DNA of 63,604 nucleotides from VFZS01 sp964353255 (lineage in GTDB: Bacteria > Acidobacteriota > Terriglobia > Bryobacterales > Bryobacteraceae), in contig CAYGVJ010000008.1 in the NCBI GenBank assembly GCA_964353255.1, positions 1-63,604 on the forward strand, in the 5' to 3' direction. Positions within the stretch are counted from its first letter, which is position 1. Each line of letters begins with the position of its first letter. Positions 45,298 to 54,302 of this stretch are shown here, piece by piece. The notes beneath the pieces were generated by a model that was not told the DNA's origin, did no database searches, and saw only the letters and a list, made by a program, of their open reading frames with translations. Both the position numbers and the translations under genes were made by a program.

Positions 45298-47793
45298 GTG
45301 AAACTGGTCACACTTTCGATTCTGATTTCGCTCACGGCCCGAGCGGCCAGCTTGCCGCCGGGGTTCAACCCGGAACGCTGGCCGGGCCGCATGCCGCCCG
45401 ACAAGGCCGGCGCGCTGCAGCCGCTCGTCAAGCAATTGCAGGAGGCGCAGCAGAAGCGCGATCTGCCCGCGATGCGGCGCCTGGTGCGGGATCTTTCTGC
45501 GAAGATGGGCGACTATGCCGGCGTGCCCGAGACCAAACCGGAGTACGCGCCGCTCAAGAAGTTCGACGTGCCGGACGCCGCGAAGATCGCGCAACTCTCG
45601 CGTCGGTCGCTCGAGGCCATGCGCGGGCGGCACCCGTGGGAGACCGATGGCTCGGGCTCGCGTCCGCAGGCGCGGCTGCGGGTGAGCTTTCGCAGTGCCG
45701 TCAGCTACCTGCGGTGCTTCGAAGCCGGAGCCAGCGGAGGCGAGGAGTTCCGCGCCATGGGCGTGCAGGGGTTCGACTACATCGCCAGCCAGCAGGCCTC
45801 CACCGGCGTGTTCGGCTATCCTTACGACCCCAATGCGGCCGCCGGGCTGACCGCGGCCGCGCTGAAGCTGGTCCGCGAGGGCGAGCGCCGCGGCGTCCGC
45901 ATGACCGAGGGCCGCTGGCTGATCGACGATCTGGAAGACGGCGGGCTGCAGTTCGACAATGGCGAGGCGGGCGCGGGGCTGGTCTACGCCTGGGCCATCA
46001 CGCGCAACCCGCGCTATCTCGAAGCCGCGCGGCGGGCGGCGGACTGGGCCGCGGCGCGCCGCCTAGTGGCCAACTGGAACTACAATTCGTTCTCCGGCTG
46101 GCTGCTCGCCCGGTTCTACCGCGCTACCGGGGAGAAGAAATATCTCGACGCCGCCATCGACAAGTTCGAGTACGGTGTGCTGCCCGGCCAGATGCCCAAC
46201 GGGCGATGGTTCGACCAGCACAACGCCAGCCCGCAGTACCACGCGCTGATGTGCCGCAACCTGGTCGAGTACACGCTCGCGCTCGAGCAGGCAAAGCATC
46301 CGCGCGCGAAGGCGGCGCGCGAGAAGACGGCTTTGGCGCTCGACAGCATGGCCGAAGAGACCATCGAGTACGGACCGTCGAACGTGAACGAGGGGCTGCC
46401 GCTGGAGGCTCTGGCGACCGGTTTGATCGGGCTCGGCGAGCGCGAGAACTGGCTGCGCGCCGCCAGCGCGTACGCAAACTTCCTGATGGCTGGGCTGCTG
46501 GAAGAACGCATCAGCCGCAACGAGCCGCGTCCGGAGACGCTGCCGGCGCTGCTCGTGTACCTCAGTGTGCGCGCCGGAAAGACAAAGGCCTGCGAGGTGG
46601 GTCTGAGCAACTGCCGGGCGGCACCGACTCAAGCGCGACAGGCAGCCGACTCGGCAGCCGACTCGCGGAGCGCGCTTGGCGCAGCCATGGCCGCACGCGA
46701 CGAATCCGCCGTGAGAAACGCGGTGCAACAGTTGCGGGAGCGCTTGGGCCCGCTCGCGGGAGTCCCGGAGGCGGAGCCGAAGTTCCGCACGCCGTCGCGC
46801 GGAGCCACGCCGCCCTCGCGCGACGAGGTCACGCGCTTCTGGAGCGGCGTCGCCCGCGCTCTCGAGGCCGACTACAACGGCAAGGGGCAATGGCACCTGC
46901 CGCGTAAGGACGCGCCGCCCCAATCCGTGCCCCTGCGCTACAGCGGCGATCCCATGCAGGCCATGACCGCGGCGCTCGCCGGGGGCGCGCCCGGCGGCGA
47001 TCTGCTGCGCACGCGCATCCGCGAAGCCGCCGATTTTCTACTCACGGTGCAGCGGGCCAGCGGACTCTTCCCGTTCCCCGATATCCGCCCGCACAACCAG
47101 TTCTTCGGCCAGATGGTGGACCGGACGCTCCGCCAGCATCCGAACTTCCTGCAGGATGGCTGGATCGTCGAAGATACCGACGGCGGGCTGCAGTTCGACA
47201 ATGGAGTCGCCGGAGTGGCGCTCGTCGAGGCCTGGAGCGCGCTCGGCGACGATCGCTACCTGGCGTCGGCGGCGAAGGCGGCGGATTGGGCGCTTTCGCG
47301 GCCGTGCGTCCCGAACTTCAACTACAACGCGTTTTCGGTGTGGCTGCTCGCGCGTGTGTACGGCGAGACGCGCGAGGCGAAGTACCTGGAGAGCGCGATC
47401 GAGAAGACGCGGATCGGCGTGCTTCCCGGGCTGATGGAAAACGGCCGCTGGGTCGACCCGCACAACGCCCGCGCTCCATACCACTGGATCATGGTGCGGG
47501 CGCTGGCCGTGTTGGAGCAGGTCCTTCCCGCGGATCACTCGTACCGCCCGGCGCTGTCGCGCGGCCTGGAATCGGCGCTCAACAACATCACCACTGAGGT
47601 GCGGACGCGCGGCGTTGCCACGCAGGACGGTCTGGGTGTGCTCGCGGACGTCTGCTGCACCCGCGCCGCGAAGCCGGAGTGGCTTGCGGCGCTGGCGGTC
47701 CTGGCCAATGCGACGTGGGAAATGACTCCCTCAATTGAGCACGCCTACAGCGCGGGCAGATACCTACGCTATCGGGCCGGCGGGCGGAACTGA
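45298..47793 (+). CDS. exported protein with tandemly duplicated helical-barrel domain
   Basis: This 831-residue exported protein (signal peptide 1-17; GTG start) consists of two homologous halves of about 400 residues. The first has LEDGGLQFDNGEAGAGLVYAW, ANWNYNSFSGWLLARFY and LPGQMPNGRWFDQHNASPQYHAL; the second repeats TDGGLQFDNGVAGVALVEAW, PNFNYNAFSVWLLARVY and LPGLMENGRWVDPHNARAPYHW. The pattern suggests (alpha/alpha)6 barrels as in six-hairpin glycosidases and related lyases. A helical stalk (AGVPE(T/A)(K/E)P) precedes each half. Its enzymatic role is unknown. Confidence 0.7.
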   Translation: MKLVTLSILISLTARAASLPPGFNPERWPGRMPPDKAGALQPLVKQLQEAQQKRDLPAMRRLVRDLSAKMGDYAGVPETKPEYAPLKKFDVPDAAKIAQLSRRSLEAMRGRHPWETDGSGSRPQARLRVSFRSAVSYLRCFEAGASGGEEFRAMGVQGFDYIASQQASTGVFGYPYDPNAAAGLTAAALKLVREGERRGVRMTEGRWLIDDLEDGGLQFDNGEAGAGLVYAWAITRNPRYLEAARRAADWAAARRLVANWNYNSFSGWLLARFYRATGEKKYLDAAIDKFEYGVLPGQMPNGRWFDQHNASPQYHALMCRNLVEYTLALEQAKHPRAKAAREKTALALDSMAEETIEYGPSNVNEGLPLEALATGLIGLGERENWLRAASAYANFLMAGLLEERISRNEPRPETLPALLVYLSVRAGKTKACEVGLSNCRAAPTQARQAADSAADSRSALGAAMAARDESAVRNAVQQLRERLGPLAGVPEAEPKFRTPSRGATPPSRDEVTRFWSGVARALEADYNGKGQWHLPRKDAPPQSVPLRYSGDPMQAMTAALAGGAPGGDLLRTRIREAADFLLTVQRASGLFPFPDIRPHNQFFGQMVDRTLRQHPNFLQDGWIVEDTDGGLQFDNGVAGVALVEAWSALGDDRYLASAAKAADWALSRPCVPNFNYNAFSVWLLARVYGETREAKYLESAIEKTRIGVLPGLMENGRWVDPHNARAPYHWIMVRALAVLEQVLPADHSYRPALSRGLESALNNITTEVRTRGVATQDGLGVLADVCCTRAAKPEWLAALAVLANATWEMTPSIEHAYSAGRYLRYRAGGRN

Positions 47794-48013
47794 GGGCGGT
47801 GGTGCGGGTAGTCAGAATCTCCGAAGCCGGTTGCCGAGAGGCAGCACTCACCGTAAATGCATGAGCATGTTGAGGAAAACGCGCCGCATCGCAGCGGACG
47901 CAGGAAGGGCGATGCTGTTAACAACAGGGGACTTGAATCCCGTGGTGGGAAGTCTTGCCTCCCCTGCCGGATCCGAATTCGTACCGGCCGGTTGACGCCC
48001 CGGTGGCGGGGTT
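47794..48013. other. convergent intergenic region
   Basis: Both flanking genes end here. A CCCCG-GTGG-CGGGG hairpin at 47998-48011 lies directly after the minus-strand stop and a palindrome ACCGGCCGGT at 47982-47991. No T-tract follows, so termination is only possible, not shown. No gene is seen. Confidence 0.4.
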
Positions 48014-49720
48014 TCACACGCCCCGCCTGGTAGCGACGAATTCCCCGTACCCCATGAGCGGCCCGTCGATGCAGGACAGGCGGCCGGAGGGCGCGGCGCA
48101 CTTGCCGCAAATGCCGACCCCGCAACTGGTCATATACTCGATGGCGCCCCAGATGTGCTCCGGGGCGACCAGCTCGCGCTCGATCTCGAAGCAGGCCTGC
48201 ACCATCGCCTCGGGTCCGCAGTTGATGAAGGTGAGCCGGTCCTGGGGCGCAGTGAACTCGCCGCGAAGCAGGTCCGCGACCGTACCGTGGTAACCCTCCG
48301 AGCCGTCGTCGGTGGAAAGAAGAACCTCGCCGAGTCGCCGGAACTGGTCCAGCTCGAAAAACTCGTTGCGCGTTCGCGCCCCGAGGAAGAACTCCACGTG
48401 ATTGCCGACCCGGTTGGCGCAGGCGATTTCCAGCAAGGAGGCAGTCCCTGTGCCCCCGCCGACCAGGGCCAGCGTTCGATTCTCAAAGCGAGGCAGCGCC
48501 GCGCCGTACGGCCCGCGCAGCAGGATTGGGGTCCCCAGCGGGGCTTGTTCCAGAAAGCTGGTGAAGCAACCCACCGTCCGGACCACCACGCTCCGTTCGG
48601 CGCCACAGAGCACCGCAAAGGGCTTCTCGCCGACCCCTGGAACCCACAGGAAGAAGTACTGGCCCGCCAATTCGCCAGGCCGATACTCCTTGGGCAGCCT
48701 CTCCAGTTGAATCTTGAATAGCCCTGGAGCCAGATGAAACCGCGCAGCCAGCTTCGAGGCGCAATATGACATGTCGATGTCAGGGTGGGGGGCGGCCTCT
48801 TCGCCCACGGAAAAGCCGCGGCTGGACTGGTCCTGAAGGTTCCCAAAGTACGCACGCAGGGCGGCGCTGTCCATACCGGTCAGCGCGCTGCCCACGCCGA
48901 ATAGATCCGCTCCGGCTTTCCGGTACTGCGCCACGTGCTCCGCGGAGCCGATGCCGCCCATGCCGATGATGACCGGGCCCGGTCCGACCGCCTCTCGAAC
49001 CTGCTCGACGGCTCGAAGACCCAGCGGCCGAATCCCGTCACCGGATAGTCCGCCGAAGCGGTTGTGTAGAATGGGGGTCTCCCCTACCGCGGCGACGGCC
49101 GGCCCAATGCTGTTGGTCACCGTGATCCCATGCGCCCCGGCGCGAATGGCGGCCTGCGCCGTGCCGACGAGCCCGCGCATGGTGGCGGAGAGCTTCACGA
49201 ACACCGGAACCGCCTTGACGCCCGCCACCGCCTTGGTGATCGCCACCACCAGCTCTTCATCCTCGCCGATCTGGATGCCATAACCTTTCGCGTGGGGGCA
49301 GGACATGTTGAGCTCGAAGCCGTCGGCGACGGGTCGCAAGATCTCCGCGGCTCCGGCGAAATCGGAGACGCCCCCGCCAAACAGAGACACCAGCAGGAAC
49401 TTGTCCGCAGGGGTTTCAATGCCGGCGAACTCCTCCAGGAAGGCCTGCGCGCCAGGATTCGCCAGCCCCACGGAGTTGATGTAGCAGCCTGGCGCGTAGC
49501 GAGCATAGATTGGCTCGCGGTACCCGGCCCGCGACGCCACGCTGATGCTCTTGGTGGTGACGACGCCGACGGCGGGCACTTCGGCAAAGCACTTGGCGAT
49601 GGTGGAGGCGTGCGTGCACCGGATTCCCGAGGGGATGACGAACCGCCCCTCGACCTGCTTGTGCCCCAGCGGGTACGGGCGACGGAAGAACTCATCCGGC
49701 GATGTGGCGAGCCGGCTCAT
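48014..49720 (-). CDS. single-chain dihydroorotate dehydrogenase-type PyrD-PyrK fusion
   Basis: This 568-residue protein joins two parts. Residues about 1-310 form a dihydroorotate-dehydrogenase-like FMN barrel of class 1B (active-site Cys in ELNMSCPH, TNSIGP, IGMGGIGS). Residues about 330-568 are a PyrK-like FAD/[2Fe-2S] electron-transfer unit, with VGGGTGTASLLEIA and the cluster CGVGICGKC ... C. In most bacteria PyrD and PyrK are separate. It lies last in a run with carbohydrate genes, so it may reduce something other than orotate; related dihydropyrimidine dehydrogenases share this layout. It starts at the ATG overlapping the preceding stop. Confidence 0.8.
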   Translation of the reverse strand: MSRLATSPDEFFRRPYPLGHKQVEGRFVIPSGIRCTHASTIAKCFAEVPAVGVVTTKSISVASRAGYREPIYARYAPGCYINSVGLANPGAQAFLEEFAGIETPADKFLLVSLFGGGVSDFAGAAEILRPVADGFELNMSCPHAKGYGIQIGEDEELVVAITKAVAGVKAVPVFVKLSATMRGLVGTAQAAIRAGAHGITVTNSIGPAVAAVGETPILHNRFGGLSGDGIRPLGLRAVEQVREAVGPGPVIIGMGGIGSAEHVAQYRKAGADLFGVGSALTGMDSAALRAYFGNLQDQSSRGFSVGEEAAPHPDIDMSYCASKLAARFHLAPGLFKIQLERLPKEYRPGELAGQYFFLWVPGVGEKPFAVLCGAERSVVVRTVGCFTSFLEQAPLGTPILLRGPYGAALPRFENRTLALVGGGTGTASLLEIACANRVGNHVEFFLGARTRNEFFELDQFRRLGEVLLSTDDGSEGYHGTVADLLRGEFTAPQDRLTFINCGPEAMVQACFEIERELVAPEHIWGAIEYMTSCGVGICGKCAAPSGRLSCIDGPLMGYGEFVATRRGV

Positions 49721-51111
49721 TGCCCGACCGCCGCTTGGATCATCTCCCAAGCCTGCCGCACGTCCTCCCGCGTGGTTCCCAGGTTGCCAATGGCCAGCCG
49801 CAGCACGAACCGGCCGTTGAGCGCGGTGTGGGAGAGGAAGAAGCGACCGGAGGCGTTGACGGCTTCCAGCAGCCGGCGGTTCTCTTCGTCCGTGCCCCGG
49901 TAGCGGAAGCAGACCACCGACAGCGGCGCGGGCGCGACGCGCTCGAAGCGGGCGTCCGCGTCCACCCAGGCGGCCAACTCCTGCGCCCACTCGATGTGCG
50001 CGCGAAGCGCCTGGCGGATGCCTTCCCGCCCGAAGTACCGCATGATGAACCACAGCTTCAGCGCGCGGAAGCGGCGCCCCAGAGCCACGCCGTAGTCCAT
50101 GTAGTTGAGCGCGCGCGGATCCTCGACCGAGCGCAGGTACTCGGGCACCAGCGAAAACGCCCGCCGCAGACTGTCCGGGCGCCGCGTGTAGAAAGCGCTC
50201 AGGTCCACCGGGGTGAACATCCACTTGTGCGGGTTGACCACCAGCGAGTGGGCTCGTTCGGCGCCCTCCAGGATCCAGCGGAACTCCGGGAGGATCGCGG
50301 CCGTGCCGGCGTAGGCCGCATCCACGTGCAGCCAGAGGCCGTACTTCTCGGCGATGCCGGCGATCTCCGGGACCGGGTCGATGCTGGTGGTCGAGGTGGT
50401 GCCCACGGTGGCCACGATGCAGAACGGCTTCAGGCCCGCGGCGAGGTCCCCCTCCAGGGCCGCCGTAAGCGCCTCCGGGCGCATGCGGAACTCGGCGTCC
50501 ACCGGGATCTTGCGCACATTGCGCTGGCCGACTCCCAGGGCGATAGCGCCCTTCTCGATCGAGGAGTGCGCCTGCTCGGAGGTGTACAAGACCAGGTTAG
50601 GCAGGGCGCCCGAGTCATGCGCCTCCGGGTCAGCCATTTCGCGCGCCGCGGCGATGGCGTGCAGGCTGCTCACCGAGGCCGTGTCGTAGATGATCCCGAA
50701 AAACTCCTCGGGCAATCCCAGCCACTGCCGCAGCCAGCCCAGCGTCACCTGCTCGAGTTCCGTGACTGCCGGGGAGGTCTTCCAAAGAATCCCGTTGGCG
50801 TTGAGCGCCGCGGCCAGCATCTCGGCCAGGATGGCCGGCGTCGAGCCGGTGCAGGCGAAGTAGGCCATGAAGCCCGGATGGTTCCAGTGCGTGATCGCCG
50901 GCAGGACGGTTGCTTCGAAATCCTTGAAGATGGCCGCGAAGCTTTCGCCCTGCTCGGGCGCCGATCCCGGGAGCGCGTCAACAAGCTCACCTGGCCGGCT
51001 GCGCGACAATACCGGATACTGCCTCACGTCGGCCAGATACTGCGCCACCCAATCGACGGCCTGGTGCCCGGCGCGACGGAAGTCTTCGATGTAGTCCCTT
51101 CCCTGGATCAT
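49717..51111 (-). CDS. PLP-dependent group II decarboxylase
   Basis: This 464-residue enzyme is an aromatic-amino-acid-decarboxylase-type protein: ITHWNHPGFMAYFACTGSTPAI, SSLHAIAAAREM, LWLHVDAAYAGTA and the PLP lysine in VVNPHKWMF are visible. Such enzymes make amines from tryptophan, tyrosine or related amino acids. Start ATG overlaps the DapA-family stop and its own stop overlaps the PyrD-PyrK start, so the three are translationally coupled. The substrate and the connection to sugar metabolism are unknown. Confidence 0.88.
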   Translation of the reverse strand: MIQGRDYIEDFRRAGHQAVDWVAQYLADVRQYPVLSRSRPGELVDALPGSAPEQGESFAAIFKDFEATVLPAITHWNHPGFMAYFACTGSTPAILAEMLAAALNANGILWKTSPAVTELEQVTLGWLRQWLGLPEEFFGIIYDTASVSSLHAIAAAREMADPEAHDSGALPNLVLYTSEQAHSSIEKGAIALGVGQRNVRKIPVDAEFRMRPEALTAALEGDLAAGLKPFCIVATVGTTSTTSIDPVPEIAGIAEKYGLWLHVDAAYAGTAAILPEFRWILEGAERAHSLVVNPHKWMFTPVDLSAFYTRRPDSLRRAFSLVPEYLRSVEDPRALNYMDYGVALGRRFRALKLWFIMRYFGREGIRQALRAHIEWAQELAAWVDADARFERVAPAPLSVVCFRYRGTDEENRRLLEAVNASGRFFLSHTALNGRFVLRLAIGNLGTTREDVRQAWEMIQAAVGQ

Positions 51112-52010
51112 GATTGAGCGTCCTTTCGAACTGCCGGCAGCCAGCCGTTGAACCACTCGCGGAACTCGCCGAGTTCTCGCTCGGCCCGCGGGCCCAGCGG
51201 AGTGGCGGGAGGTCCCACCTTGATCCCGCGTAGCGCTACCGCTTCGCGCACTCCCAGGGGCGCCGGGAAGCGGTCCAGCCAGGCGATGAACTCTTGAAGG
51301 CGCGCCTCCAGCCGTTCGATCTTCTCCGCCGCCCCGGCCGCGATGGCGCCCTCCAGCGCCAGCATCAGCTCCGGGACCGCGCAGGCGACTCCCGAGACCA
51401 CGCCGTCGGCGCCCGCTCTGCGCGCCCGAGTGAAGATGACGTCGTTGCCCACCAGCAGGGTGAAGGGCGCCCGCTCACGGGCCGCCCGGAGTCGCAGGAA
51501 CTGGTCGAAATCGCCGCTGGAGTCCTTTATGCCGGCGAATAGGCCGGTCGAGAGCAGCTCGACGGCCGTCTCGGCGGTGATCTCGGTGGTGAAGAATGGG
51601 ATGTTGTAAAGCAGGATGGGGATCGCCTCCTTCAGTTCGGCGGCGAAGCGCAGGTAGAACTCTTTGACCTCCTCCTGAGAATAGCGGAAGAAGTAGGGTG
51701 GCATCAGCAGCAGGGCCGCCGCCCCCGCGTAAGCCGCCTCACGGCCCAGGGTGAGCGCGCCCTCCAGGCTGGAGTGACCCACGCCCGCCAGCACCGGCAC
51801 CCGGCTGCGCTTGACCCCCAACACCAGCAGGCGCAAGCGTTCCGCCAGGTCGAAGTGAAGGAAGTCGCCGGTCGAACCCAGCAGGGCAATCCCGCTCACC
51901 CCGCTGGCCGACAAAAACTCCAGCAGCTCGAAGGTCGCCGCAAGGTCGATTTCCGGACCTTCGCGCCTCGGGGTAACCGCGGCCGCATTTACTCCCCGGA
52001 CGGCGGTCAT
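51108..52010 (-). CDS. DapA/N-acetylneuraminate lyase family aldolase
   Basis: This 300-residue TIM-barrel lyase has the family order: GIALLGSTGDF phosphate-loop-like motif, ILLYNIPFF with the catalytic Tyr and AGIKDSSGD with the Schiff-base Lys. Members include dihydrodipicolinate synthase, sialic acid lyase and 2-keto-3-deoxy-gluconate-type aldolases. Next to a kinase and inositol genes, a keto-deoxy sugar acid aldolase is the attractive reading, but motifs alone do not separate these. Start at ATG 52010 after GGAGG. Confidence 0.8.
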   Translation of the reverse strand: MTAVRGVNAAAVTPRREGPEIDLAATFELLEFLSASGVSGIALLGSTGDFLHFDLAERLRLLVLGVKRSRVPVLAGVGHSSLEGALTLGREAAYAGAAALLLMPPYFFRYSQEEVKEFYLRFAAELKEAIPILLYNIPFFTTEITAETAVELLSTGLFAGIKDSSGDFDQFLRLRAARERAPFTLLVGNDVIFTRARRAGADGVVSGVACAVPELMLALEGAIAAGAAEKIERLEARLQEFIAWLDRFPAPLGVREAVALRGIKVGPPATPLGPRAERELGEFREWFNGWLPAVRKDAQS

Positions 52011-52031
52011 GCCTGCCTCCGCTTTCAAACC

Positions 52032-52949
52032 TTACAGTGTACCTGGAAACCCCGCAGAGGCGCTCTTGTACATCCTGCCAATCAATTCCTCGACCTCATC
52101 CACCGTTCTCTTGAGGGGGCCTTCGGCCTCCAGCTTCAAGCTCGTCACCGCCGCCGCCCAAATCGTGGCCTCCTGCGGGGGAGCCGTCAACCGTTTCGCC
52201 ACATACGACGCGATGCAGGTATCACCCCGTCCCGAGCGCCCCACCAGCTTCCGCGGGTGGAAGGCCGCCTCCGAGAACCGCCCCCCGGCCAGCACCAGCA
52301 CACCCTCGCGGTGCGTCACCACAATCTCCTTGGGCCCCCAACCCGCTATGGTTTCCGCGGCGGCCCGCAGATCGGCTTCGCCGGTCAGCATCTCCGCTTC
52401 CACCGCGTCGGTCTTGAGGACGTCGATCTGCGAAAGTACCTGCTGTTTTTCCGGCCACGCCCCGTACGCCAGCGTGCCGTCCGGCGCCATAATCCGGACG
52501 AACCCCTGTGCGTCCGCGGCGAGCAGGCCGCCTTTGGCTCTCAATTCCCGGATGACATCGAAGCCCACCTCTCCCCGGATCGACGCGTTGATGAGAAACG
52601 CCTGCCCTTCGAGATCCTTGACCTGGTCCGGCGTGAACGCCCCGGCCGTGTGCGTCACCGACAAAATCCGCTCGTCCACATTGGATGTCGGATAATACAG
52701 CCGCAGGCAGGTGGAACAGGGAGTATAAGTAGGGAAAACGGCGACGCCTATCTGAATGAGGGCATCCACCACATGGCTGTCCGCTCTGGACAACCGCGTC
52801 ACCGCCGCGGTCTTCAAACCCATCATGGCTGCGACATGCGCGCCATAATTGAAACCGCCGCCGTCCACCATCCTGGTTCCCGAGGCGGAGACGATGGTAT
52901 CCTTCGTGTAATTGCCAAGGATCATCAAGTCGTAAATGGTGCGGTTCAC
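52032..52949 (-). CDS. PfkB-family sugar/inositol kinase
   Basis: This 305-residue kinase starts at a GTG overlapping the transporter stop. It has the early GNYTKDTI and DGGGFNYGAHVAAMMG sugar-binding part and the PfkB anion-hole motif GRSGRGDTC with the catalytic Asp. The ILGNYTKD ... DGT...IDVLKTDAVEAE pattern resembles plant and archaeal inositol kinases of this superfamily. It might phosphorylate inositol or a keto-deoxy sugar acid such as KDG of the inositol pathway; neither is proven. Confidence 0.8.
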   Translation of the reverse strand: MNRTIYDLMILGNYTKDTIVSASGTRMVDGGGFNYGAHVAAMMGLKTAAVTRLSRADSHVVDALIQIGVAVFPTYTPCSTCLRLYYPTSNVDERILSVTHTAGAFTPDQVKDLEGQAFLINASIRGEVGFDVIRELRAKGGLLAADAQGFVRIMAPDGTLAYGAWPEKQQVLSQIDVLKTDAVEAEMLTGEADLRAAAETIAGWGPKEIVVTHREGVLVLAGGRFSEAAFHPRKLVGRSGRGDTCIASYVAKRLTAPPQEATIWAAAVTSLKLEAEGPLKRTVDEVEELIGRMYKSASAGFPGTL

Positions 52950-54298
52950 TCGCTTGCCTTCACCCGCCACAAGGACGTTGCCAGAATCAATGAAATCACG
53001 GACGCGCCGAACCAGAACGCCAGTGCGTTATGGAAATCGTAATGCCGCACCCCGTTTACCACGGTTGTTCCCTCCTGGATCAGCCAGCCGCTGATTCGCT
53101 CCTGCACGGCCGCGCCGACATAGGCGAAAACACCGATGAAACCCATCACCGCGCCGGCCGCCTTTTTCGGCACGATGTCCGCCCCGAACAGCCCACCCAG
53201 CGAGGTGATCAGCCCGTTAATGGAGAGACCGTAGATGAGAAACGCCGCGGTCAGAAGCAGCGGGCGTCCGGGCGGAGCGGTGAACATCATCACTAAGGAC
53301 AGTATCTCCAGCACGCCGCAGATGAGATTCACGGGTGGCCGCCGGGCGGCAAACAGTTTGTCGGAGATGAACCCGAACCCCGCGCACCCCAGGATCCCGG
53401 CCAGCGGATTCAGCGCCAGCAGGCCCCCCGCCTGAATAGCGGAATAGCCCTTGGCTTCCTGTAGATAGAGCATCCCCCAACTGTTCATGCCGTACCGCGT
53501 CATCGTCATGCTGGCGCAGGCGAAGGCCAGCACCCAGATCGACGGCAGCCTCAGAATGGAAAGCTGCATCTGCCATGTGGTTTTCGGCTTCCCGAGACTC
53601 TCTGCGAGCTGCGCTCCGTGGTCATCCTTCCAGTCCGCCACGGCGGGCAGGCCCAGAGTCTGCGGACGGTCCCGCATGAACACATAGAGCAGGAAGGCCA
53701 CCGCGACACACAGCACCCCGGGGCCGATAAAACCCGCCGGCCAGTCGAAATACGTCACCAGCGCGCCCAGCCCGACAAACGTCAGGCCTTCCCCCAGCGA
53801 GTGCGCCGTGCTCCAGATCCCGTAATACCTTCCGCGTTCCCGGTTGCTGAACCACTGGGACAACCCCACAATGCCCGCCGGCGAGCCAAACCCCTGAAAC
53901 CAGCCGTTGAACGCCCACAGCGCCACCGACAGCCACAGCAGCGTGGACCACCCCATGGCGATGTTGATCAGCGCCGACACCAGCACGCCCAAGGGCCAGA
54001 ATCTCTTCAGGTTGGCATGGTCCGCCAGGAAGCCGTTGACCAGCTTGCCGAAGGCATAAGCGTAGAATATCGCCGAGCCGATTACTCCCAGGTCGTTCGC
54101 CGAGAAGATGCCGGCGTCGATCACTGGTTTCTTGACCGCGGACAAACCCAGCCGGCAGGTATACGCGATTCCGTAACCCAGGGTTATCGACAACATCACC
54201 GCTATGCGGTTCCGCCGGTACAACCGGTCGATCAATTCCCGGTCGCGAAGCGGGGGCGCATCTGCCCCAGTCGCGAAATACCGCAGGGGATTCGTCAT
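52946..54298 (-). CDS. OPA-type MFS transporter (organophosphate antiporter family)
   Basis: This 450-residue transporter has 12 helices and the organophosphate/GlpT-type signature: TLGYGIAYTCRLGLSAVKK, FAYGKLVNGFLAD-like ADHANLKR loop, WFQGFGSPAGIVGLSQWFSNRERGRYYG. Known OPA members exchange phosphate for sugar phosphates or glycerol-3-phosphate. Its stop overlaps the PfkB kinase start, so transport and phosphorylation appear to belong together. The substrate is not determined, and non-phosphorylated substrates occur in related MFS groups. Confidence 0.82.
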   Translation of the reverse strand: MTNPLRYFATGADAPPLRDRELIDRLYRRNRIAVMLSITLGYGIAYTCRLGLSAVKKPVIDAGIFSANDLGVIGSAIFYAYAFGKLVNGFLADHANLKRFWPLGVLVSALINIAMGWSTLLWLSVALWAFNGWFQGFGSPAGIVGLSQWFSNRERGRYYGIWSTAHSLGEGLTFVGLGALVTYFDWPAGFIGPGVLCVAVAFLLYVFMRDRPQTLGLPAVADWKDDHGAQLAESLGKPKTTWQMQLSILRLPSIWVLAFACASMTMTRYGMNSWGMLYLQEAKGYSAIQAGGLLALNPLAGILGCAGFGFISDKLFAARRPPVNLICGVLEILSLVMMFTAPPGRPLLLTAAFLIYGLSINGLITSLGGLFGADIVPKKAAGAVMGFIGVFAYVGAAVQERISGWLIQEGTTVVNGVRHYDFHNALAFWFGASVISLILATSLWRVKASE

Positions 54299-54302
54299 CT
54301 CT

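Noticed and set aside
47998..48011. Intrinsic terminator for the minus-strand operon
   Set aside because: The stem is only 5 bp and no T-tract follows; left as a possibility within the intergenic entry.
51108..52010. Assignment of the lyase as lysine-pathway DapA
   Set aside because: No lysine genes nearby; family motifs do not distinguish DapA from sugar-acid aldolases, so a general name is given.
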